The notes under the pieces: generated by a model
Told to the model about the DNA's origin: nothing
Database searches by the model: none
The model's input: the letters and a program-made list of their open reading frames with translations, nothing else
Assembly (NCBI GenBank): GCA_030612185.1
Contig: JAUWOI010000120.1
Location: forward strand, 1-9,813
From: Anaerolineae bacterium
Lineage (GTDB): Bacteria > Chloroflexota > Anaerolineae > B4-G1
DNA: 9,813 bases
Direction: 5' to 3'
Made by a program: the position numbers and the translations under genes
Part shown: in pieces, positions 5,130 through 9,813 of the stretch
How the letters are laid out: every line of letters starts with the position of its first letter
How positions within the stretch are numbered: position 1 is the first letter of the stretch

Positions 5130-6170
5130 TCAATCCACCGGGTATAGCAGGATCTTGTGCGCCTCCAATGTTTCGAGCTTGTGGAATGCCTCCTCCCAGC
5201 GTGTAATGGGCCATACCTCGCTGAGCAGAGGCTCGGTCTCGATCTTGCCCAAGCGCATCAATTCCAGGCAGGTTTCCCACGTGTTCCAGGTGTGGCTAAA
5301 GGTGCCTTGATAGGTGATCGCCTTGGCGACGATCTCGTCCAGCGTCAGATTAACAGGCTGCAGGGACCAGCCTACCTTGGTAACTTGTCCATTCTGGCGG
5401 ACAACCTTCAACGACTGCTGGATCGCTGGCGGCACGCCCGCGGCATCGATCACCAGGTGTGCTCCAAGTCTATCACCGAGTCCACGGACGACCTCTACCG
5501 GGTCCTGCTCGCTGACATCCACGGTGATATCCGCGCCAAGTCGGGCTGCCAGTTCGAGCCGAGCCGCATCGCGCCTGGTACCCGTGACGATCACTTGGCC
5601 GGCACCCGACAGTCTGGCTACCTGGAGTGAGAACAACCCTACCGGCCCGGGGCCGATGATGACCACAACGTCGCCTGGCTTTATCCGGCTCTTTTCAGCC
5701 ACGGCGTTGTAGGCCACGCAGATCGGCTCTGTCATCGCTGCAGCTTTTAAGCTCACGCCTTCGGGGATGTGGTGGAGCCTGTGGTACCTGGCCCGGACAT
5801 ACTTGGTAAATGCCCCATCCACGGCAAAGCCAAACGCACGACGTTCTGGACAGACATTGTACGAGCCTGAACGGCAGAAGGCGCACGTGCCGCAGGTCTC
5901 TGCCGCCGTTTCGCAGGTCACTCGGTCGCCGACGGCAAATCCTTTGACCCGTTCGCCGATCTTTACAATCTCTCCCGACCACTCGTGCCCCAGAACTACG
6001 GGGGGGCGGGCGAGGAGAGTGAGCTGACCATGGTACAGGTGCGGCTCGCTGCCGCAGATACCACAATACTTGACCTTAACCAGGCACTCCTCAGGGCCGA
6101 TAGTGGGTACCGGTACATCGCGGATCTCAACGGACTTGTCAGTTTTGTCATAGAGGACAACTGCTTTCAT
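5130..6170 (-). CDS. Sorbitol/threonine dehydrogenase-like zinc MDR oxidoreductase (346 aa)
   Basis: ATG 6170 follows AGGAG by about eight bases, and the aminotransferase stop is only ten bases upstream. Catalytic zinc ligands are C39 (CGICGSE), H62-E63 (GHEWSG) and E148 in the TEP motif typical of the polyol dehydrogenase group. Structural-zinc cysteines are C93, C96, C99 and C107. The nucleotide loop is GPGPVGL (173-179). Beta-2 ends with VTGTRRD (195-201), having no acidic residue and two arginines, which suggests NADP(H) rather than NAD. The likely reaction is oxidation of a secondary alcohol of a polyol or hydroxy compound. Family (sorbitol dehydrogenase/L-iditol 2-dehydrogenase and L-threonine dehydrogenase) is clear; the substrate is not. 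It is intact, and tightly coupled to the aminotransferase gene. Confidence 0.92.
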   Translation of the reverse strand: MKAVVLYDKTDKSVEIRDVPVPTIGPEECLVKVKYCGICGSEPHLYHGQLTLLARPPVVLGHEWSGEIVKIGERVKGFAVGDRVTCETAAETCGTCAFCRSGSYNVCPERRAFGFAVDGAFTKYVRARYHRLHHIPEGVSLKAAAMTEPICVAYNAVAEKSRIKPGDVVVIIGPGPVGLFSLQVARLSGAGQVIVTGTRRDAARLELAARLGADITVDVSEQDPVEVVRGLGDRLGAHLVIDAAGVPPAIQQSLKVVRQNGQVTKVGWSLQPVNLTLDEIVAKAITYQGTFSHTWNTWETCLELMRLGKIETEPLLSEVWPITRWEEAFHKLETLEAHKILLYPVD

Positions 6171-6180
6171 AGACTTTCTC

Positions 6181-7497
6181 CTATGCTTGTTGCACATCTT
6201 GACTTTCAGCCAAAACGTCCCTGAGTGCAGATTCGATGCCTTCCAACGCCCGATCAATATCTTTGTCGGTGTGCGCCACCGAGATACCGTGGTGCCACAT
6301 CGTGTGGATGTAGACACCGTAACGCAGGCAGGCCACGCAGAATTGATGGAACAGTGGCCACTGGTTGTCCATCAGATCCTGATAGTTCAGGATATTTTTC
6401 TCGGCCGGCGGACCGAACAGGAAGGAAAACCGCGCCCCTAGCCCTTGGACACGACCAACAAAGTCGAGTCGTTGCATGATCTCCTCGATGCCATCGTAGA
6501 GCCTCTGGCTGCGTGAGAGCAGGTCTTTGTAGCATCCGCTTTCGCCAATGACCTCAAAGAAAGCAATTCCAGCCATGATCGACGTCAGATGTCCGTTGTA
6601 TGTGCCACTGTGTTGCGCCTTGCCCAATGGCGAGACGTGTTCCATGATCCGTCGCTTTCCGCCAAAAACACTGAGGGGAGTTCCCCCGCCGATGGCCTTG
6701 CCCAGCGTGCACAGATCGGGGGTCACACCATAGGTCGCCTGCATACAGCCTGGCCCAGTGCGAAATCCCGATAGAATCTCGTCAAAGATCAGGAGAATGT
6801 CTCGCTCCGCAGTCAAGCGCCGTAACAGTTCGAGGAAACCGGGTTGTGGGAGCAAGGTGCCGCTGTTATAGTTGACGGGCTCCAAGATCACGGCGGCGAT
6901 CTCCTCACCACGGGTGACCAGGGTCTCTTCTGCTCTTTCAAAATCGTTAAAGGGGAGGACAATGCACCCCTGTTGTAGATACTCCGGCAACCCCGCCACC
7001 GCCGGTGTAGTTTGAGGCCACGCCTCCCCTGGTAACGGCCAATAATTGTATGCCAGGTAATCGTTAAAGCCGTGAAAATGCCCCTCGAATTTGACGACGA
7101 GGGGTCTCCCGGTGTATTCGCGGGCGAGCTTCACGGCATAGTAGGTAGTTTCCGTGCCACTCAGCGTGAAGCGCAGCATTTCGATACAAGGCACTGCTTC
7201 TGCGATTCGCTGCGCAAGCCTGGCCTGCCATTCATTCTCGTAGGCGCACATCAAGCCCATCTCGAGCGCTTGATGGATGGCCCCGATCACTTTCGGGTGA
7301 GAATGCCCCACCAGTGCACTACCGAATGAAGTACACAAGTCGATGTACTCATTGCCCTCCAAGTCGTAGACCTTGCTGCCTTTTGCACGAGAAATGTAGA
7401 AAGGAGCGTCCAACCCTTTGTGGATTCGGGCTGAAGAACAAACGCCGCCCGGCAGATACCTGGACGCCCGGCCCCAGTGCTCACGGTTGTGGTTCAT
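6181..7497 (-). CDS. Class III aminotransferase, glutamate-1-semialdehyde 2,1-aminomutase-like (438 aa)
   Basis: ATG 7497 is preceded by AGGAA at a suitable distance. The 438 residues match a fold-type I PLP enzyme: SGTETT (113-118) for phosphate binding, EGHFHGFND (138-146), EPVNYNSG (206-213), the PLP-ring aspartate in IFDEILSGFR (D239), and the Schiff-base lysine in LGKAIGGGTPLS (K267). The closing HSGTYNGHL (296-304) supports the HemL-like subgroup of class III. Neighbours are dehydrogenases and a cyclase rather than haem genes, so I infer transamination of an aldehyde/ketone or amine in a catabolic pathway, not haem synthesis; true HemL would be expected near other hem genes. It lies 53 bases after the SDR gene and 10 before the MDR gene in the same transcript direction. 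Intact. Confidence 0.9.
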   Translation of the reverse strand: MNHNREHWGRASRYLPGGVCSSARIHKGLDAPFYISRAKGSKVYDLEGNEYIDLCTSFGSALVGHSHPKVIGAIHQALEMGLMCAYENEWQARLAQRIAEAVPCIEMLRFTLSGTETTYYAVKLAREYTGRPLVVKFEGHFHGFNDYLAYNYWPLPGEAWPQTTPAVAGLPEYLQQGCIVLPFNDFERAEETLVTRGEEIAAVILEPVNYNSGTLLPQPGFLELLRRLTAERDILLIFDEILSGFRTGPGCMQATYGVTPDLCTLGKAIGGGTPLSVFGGKRRIMEHVSPLGKAQHSGTYNGHLTSIMAGIAFFEVIGESGCYKDLLSRSQRLYDGIEEIMQRLDFVGRVQGLGARFSFLFGPPAEKNILNYQDLMDNQWPLFHQFCVACLRYGVYIHTMWHHGISVAHTDKDIDRALEGIESALRDVLAESQDVQQA

Positions 7498-7550
7498 GGC
7501 AGAATTCCTGTAATATCCAAGCGGCGGCAAATCCTGTTTGGATCGGATGG

Positions 7551-8345
7551 CTACGCCGCCGTCCAGCCGCCATCCACGTAGAGGATTTGGCCGGTGATGA
7601 AATCGGACGCAGGCGAGGCCAAAAAAACCGCCGCACCGAACAGATCCCAGATCTGGCCAACACGGCCCATAGGGATGCGGCTCAAGACCCATTCGCGCGT
7701 AGACGGATCATCCAGCATGAAGGCGTTCAAGTCGGTACGGATGAATGTCGGAGCGATGGCGTTGACCGTGATCGCTTTCCTGGCCCACTCAATGGCCAGC
7801 GACTTGGTCAAGAGATTTACAGCCCCTTTGCTGGCCGGGTAGGCAGGATCGTTGGCTCGTCCCTGCAAGCCGCGCACCGAGGATATGTTGATGATTTTGC
7901 CCCGCTCCTGCTGGAGCATAACTTTGCCCACTTCTTTACAGCACAGAAAGGTGCCTTCCACGTTCACGCGGATGACTTTGCGCCATTCCTCCAGCGGGAA
8001 TTCGGTGGTGGGCTTGAGGATCACGATGCCCACGGAGTTCACCAGGACATCAATGCGTCCAAACTCGTCGACCACGCGCTGCACCATCTCTTGGACCTGC
8101 GCCTCGCTGGTCACGTCGACGGCTATGGGCAGGGCGCGGCAGCCTAACGATCGAATCTCATCAGCCACAGCATCCACGTCTGCCTGGGTACGACTCACCG
8201 GTGCGACGTGCGCTCCCGCCGCTGCCAGAGCGAGGGCAATGCCCCGTCCCAGCCCGCGGCTGCCGCCAGTCACGACAGCCACCTGATCGGTCAGCGCAAA
8301 CTGTGACAGCAAACCCTCTAGCTTTTCCCTGGGAATTACTTCCAT
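7551..8345 (-). CDS. Short-chain dehydrogenase/reductase (264 aa), gluconate 5-dehydrogenase-like
   Basis: ATG 8345 is chosen because GGAGGGG lies just upstream; the upstream in-frame start at 8375 would read into the stem-loop. Classical SDR motifs are TGGSRGLG (26-33), an NSVG in place of NNAG (103-106), N128, S156, Y169 and K173 (YPASK). R52 after beta-2 (VSRTQ) suggests NADP(H) binding. The ending DFITGQILYVDGGWTA is standard. The overall pattern (FALTDQVAVVTGGSRGLG, then LVNSVGIVILKP) resembles gluconate 5-dehydrogenase and 2-keto-3-deoxygluconate 5-dehydrogenase (KduD-like) enzymes, so a hydroxy-acid or sugar-acid oxidoreduction is plausible. The substrate cannot be fixed. It lies between the cyclase and aminotransferase genes, and its leader contains a long stem-loop. 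Confidence 0.92.
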   Translation of the reverse strand: MEVIPREKLEGLLSQFALTDQVAVVTGGSRGLGRGIALALAAAGAHVAPVSRTQADVDAVADEIRSLGCRALPIAVDVTSEAQVQEMVQRVVDEFGRIDVLVNSVGIVILKPTTEFPLEEWRKVIRVNVEGTFLCCKEVGKVMLQQERGKIINISSVRGLQGRANDPAYPASKGAVNLLTKSLAIEWARKAITVNAIAPTFIRTDLNAFMLDDPSTREWVLSRIPMGRVGQIWDLFGAAVFLASPASDFITGQILYVDGGWTAA

Positions 8346-8355
8346 CGTCCCCTCC

Positions 8356-8461
8356 AAAAATAAAAGGCGAGGCATTCCCGGTAAAAGATGTGCATATCAA
8401 CGTTCTTTCGCTCTTTGCAAGACGTTGCCATGCACAATCTGTATCCAGGGATGCCTCGCCT
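8356..8461 (-). terminator. Long stem-loop with U-rich tail in the SDR leader (terminator/attenuator candidate)
   Basis: In the direction of the operon, AGGCGAGGCAT (8461-8451) pairs perfectly with ATGCCTCGCCT (8375-8365). The pairing continues with CCC..GG, then GTGCATGGCAACG (about 8432-8420) against CGTTGATATGCAC (11 of 13). Overall it forms an imperfect stem of roughly 40-nt arms over 97 nt. The distal arm is followed at once by TTTTATTTTT (8365-8356) and then the SDR ribosome site GGAGGGG. A rho-independent hairpin plus U-tract within a leader is the layout of a partial terminator or attenuator, reducing expression of SDR and downstream genes relative to cyclase. I find no T-box or other known riboswitch signature, so the ligand, if any, is unknown. 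Confidence 0.6.
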
Positions 8462-8479
8462 CTACCAGTGCGGAAACTA

Positions 8480-9193
8480 TTACTCCTGGTCCTCGTCCTC
8501 CAACACAGCCACGGCTCGGATGGGCGAGCCGCTTCCGTCGCGGATCTTGAGCGGGAGGCCGATGAACTGAAAGCGCTTACCTGCTACCGGACGCAAGTTG
8601 CCCAGATTCTCGATGTTCAGCGTCTGCATCTCGCGGCAGACCTGGTGTGCCGGATAGCTCGTGGTCTGGGAACTGTCGTGGCTGGGTGCGTCCTGGCCAA
8701 TGTTGATCGCCCCCGCGCCATAGATATACTCGGCAGCCTCGCGGCTCAGACCAGAGTAATCAGTCAGCCAGGCATCGGCACCCCAGGTCCGTACATAGTG
8801 ACCCGAATACATGAGCACTGTGTCGCCCTTTTTGATCTCCAGGCTGTGCTTAGCCAGCGCCTCCTTGATATCCTCCACCGTATAGGTGCTCTTGGGCGGA
8901 ATGTGTGACAGGTCAATACAGATGCCCCCGGTGTAGAACCAATCCAGAGGGATCTTGTCGATGGAAGGGGCGCCCGGGGTGGGGTCGATGTGGCTGATCG
9001 AATCCACATGCGTTGTGCCGTGGGTGCTCATCTCGATCTTTTCGGCGGTATAGCTATAATTCTCCGTGAACTGCCCCGACTTGACAGTCTCTTCGTGGGT
9101 GGCCACGACTGTAATCTTGGTCTCGGGGTGACCGGGCCATACCGGTGCCCCGGAGTAGATTTCCTGGCTCAAGTCAATCAGCTTGTAGCCCAT
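8480..9193 (-). CDS. Cyclase-family metal hydrolase, kynurenine-formamidase-like (237 aa)
   Basis: ATG 9193 follows GAGGAAA. The product has 237 residues, longer than typical KynB (about 210). The family (PF04199) signature is STHGTTHVDSISH: metal ligands H58, H62 and D64, and the catalytic-type H68. A second pair H183 and E195 has the same 12-residue spacing as H160 and E172 in KynB, supporting an intact metal site. Enzymes of this family hydrolyse amides or cyclic substrates (N-formylkynurenine, isatin, cyclic imides/lactones). The operon lacks kynurenine genes, so I infer hydrolysis or ring opening of a different intermediate. It follows the VOC gene by 53 bases and precedes the stem-loop. 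Confidence 0.88.
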   Translation of the reverse strand: MGYKLIDLSQEIYSGAPVWPGHPETKITVVATHEETVKSGQFTENYSYTAEKIEMSTHGTTHVDSISHIDPTPGAPSIDKIPLDWFYTGGICIDLSHIPPKSTYTVEDIKEALAKHSLEIKKGDTVLMYSGHYVRTWGADAWLTDYSGLSREAAEYIYGAGAINIGQDAPSHDSSQTTSYPAHQVCREMQTLNIENLGNLRPVAGKRFQFIGLPLKIRDGSGSPIRAVAVLEDEDQE

Positions 9194-9221
9194 ATACTTT
9201 TCCTCGCTTTTAACTAGGATT

Positions 9222-9241
9222 CCTCTCCCCCGAGGGAGGGG
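9222..9241 (-). repeat. Intercistronic GC-rich hairpin between VOC and cyclase genes
   Basis: On the coding strand the sequence CCCCTCCCTCGGGGGAGAGG (9241-9222) forms an eight-pair stem with one C-A mismatch and a TCGG loop. It starts six bases after the VOC stop codon. No T-run follows, so termination is doubtful; an mRNA-processing or stabilising role, or a dispersed repeat, are alternatives. It resembles the palindrome at 5106-5123. Confidence 0.45.
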
Positions 9242-9246
9242 AGTTA

Positions 9247-9675
9247 TCAAACCGTTTGTATGATTTCCAGCGACACACCATCTGGGTCGAAAAAGTAGGT
9301 CCATCGCCAGCCTTCCATCGGCCCAGCGGGAATGGTCGCTGGCGGGGAAGTGAAACGCACACCATGGTCCAGCATCCGCTGGTATACTGCGTCGATGTCT
9401 TTTACCTGGAAGGCGATATGCATCGCGCCCACGTCGTTGTTGTTGCGGTCATAAGGCCGCCCTCTGGCGGTGACGTACTCGATCAACTCGACCTGGGCGT
9501 CGCCAGCACGGAGGATGGCGAGATTGACCTTGGCCTTGGCCACGCCTAGAGCCTTGGAGCGGTCGTCTCCGCTCCGCTCGCTCTCCTCGGTCATGACCAG
9601 TTCTAGACCCAGCACATCGCGATAGAACTCGATAGACCGCTCCAGGTCGCTGACGGTGATGCATGTGTGATGCAT
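9247..9675 (-). CDS. VOC/glyoxalase-fold metalloprotein (142 aa)
   Basis: ATG 9675 gives the usual MHHTCITVSDLERS start; a TTG at 9705 would add ten residues. The GGAG upstream is fourteen bases away, longer than normal, so the start is a judgement. Two beta-alpha-beta-beta-beta modules are visible: ITVSDLERSIEFYRDVLGLEL near the N-terminus (ITVSDLERS, FYRDVLGLEL), and MHIAFQVKDIDAVYQRM from 85. Candidate metal ligands H3, E64 (QVELIEY), H86 (MHIAFQV) and E137 (SLEIIQ) form a complete His-Glu-His-Glu set. Members of the family include methylmalonyl-CoA epimerase, glyoxalase I and ring-cleavage dioxygenases. No further assignment is justified. It is probably the first gene of the leftward operon. 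Confidence 0.85.
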   Translation of the reverse strand: MHHTCITVSDLERSIEFYRDVLGLELVMTEESERSGDDRSKALGVAKAKVNLAILRAGDAQVELIEYVTARGRPYDRNNNDVGAMHIAFQVKDIDAVYQRMLDHGVRFTSPPATIPAGPMEGWRWTYFFDPDGVSLEIIQTV

Positions 9676-9725
9676 AAATGATTTTTTGTCTCCGTAGGGA
9701 AGCAAAGTGCGTCATTTGAATCACG

Positions 9726-9754
9726 CAGATACATAGTTGGTAACTGCTTAACAA
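9726..9754 (-). promoter_or_regulatory. Weak promoter candidate upstream of the leftward operon
   Basis: On the leftward strand TTGTTA (9754-9749) and TATCTG (9731-9726) are 17 bases apart, about 50 bases before the VOC start. The -10 element is a poor match. It is offered only because the first gene of the operon needs a promoter here; 9676-9813 holds no gene I can support on this strand. Confidence 0.25.
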
Positions 9755-9800
9755 ATCGGCCGTTTGATGGCATAACTGTCTCCACATATCTCTGGTGATG

Positions 9801-9813
9801 GGAGGCGTTGATG
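9801..9813 (+). other. Possible start of a rightward gene at the window edge
   Basis: The window ends in GGGAGGCGTTGATG: a GGAGG ribosome-site match five bases before an ATG at 9811-9813. If real it would be the start codon of a gene divergent from the VOC-led operon, and 9676-9800 would be a shared divergent control region. One codon is all that is visible, so this is a hint only. Confidence 0.3.

Noticed and set aside
5130..5130. Transketolase N-terminal subunit hidden in the MDR region
   Set aside because: The region 5130-6170 is a complete dehydrogenase with no TPP-binding motif; no other frame there resembles transketolase.
7314..8147. 277-aa + strand frame opposite the SDR and aminotransferase genes
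   Set aside because: Antisense to two clear genes with complete active-site motifs; the composition (H, D and R rich) is that of a complement frame.
8356..8461. T-box or known amino-acid riboswitch in the SDR leader
   Set aside because: No T-box sequence or other known aptamer core is visible; only a long hairpin with a U-tract.
8201..8908. 235-aa + strand frame opposite the cyclase gene
   Set aside because: Antisense shadow of a gene with intact metal ligands, and it crosses the stem-loop.
1..9813. CRISPR array, tRNA or rRNA genes
   Set aside because: No regularly spaced direct repeats, and no cloverleaf or rRNA-like segment seen by eye on either strand.

Overview
The window looks like bacterial chromosome of moderate GC from an environmental, probably uncultured lineage. 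The style of the genes (a pentapeptide-repeat protein with a VTDEQLAQA-type C-terminus, several zinc dehydrogenases, short GC-rich intercistronic palindromes) reminds me of Chloroflexota/Anaerolineae. That is an impression from recalled sequence style, not a demonstrated assignment.

There are two halves with different character. Left half (about 1-2890, mostly + strand): the start of a small leftward gene at the edge, then a helical hypothetical protein (151-639), a GC-rich hairpin terminator (671-715), and a strong sigma70-type promoter with a 9-bp perfect inverted repeat at its -10/start region. These lead into a two-TM membrane protein whose C-terminal part resembles the DnaJC11 C-terminal domain (DUF3395-like). 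After it come an unrecognised 132-aa protein (1562-1960), a small GTGA-overlapping ORF (1957-2184), and a membrane-anchored pentapeptide-repeat protein (2213-2887). These genes have no obvious metabolic role. The N-terminal peptide of the 1957 ORF has a diverged, codon-level relative at 1409-1470.

The spacer 2888-3174 has no convincing gene, but it holds a pair of near-perfect 25-bp inverted repeats about 126 bp apart, a MITE-like structure.

Right half (3175-9675, all - strand, read right to left): a catabolic-looking operon of a VOC/glyoxalase-fold protein, a cyclase/kynurenine-formamidase-family hydrolase, an SDR oxidoreductase, a glutamate-1-semialdehyde-aminomutase-like class III aminotransferase, a sorbitol-dehydrogenase-like MDR, a truncated transketolase C-terminal fragment, a frameshifted remnant resembling the C-terminus of an Asp/Glu racemase-family protein, and a second zinc MDR. 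Ordinary ribosome sites and short spacings suggest co-transcription. The one long gap between intact genes (cyclase-SDR) contains a 97-nt imperfect stem-loop ending in a U-rich tract just before the SDR ribosome site, a candidate attenuator. Together the enzymes fit oxidation, transamination and ring-opening/hydrolysis of a sugar-derived or amino-containing small molecule, but the substrate cannot be read from the sequence. The two broken genes in the distal part show that this end of the operon has been rearranged.
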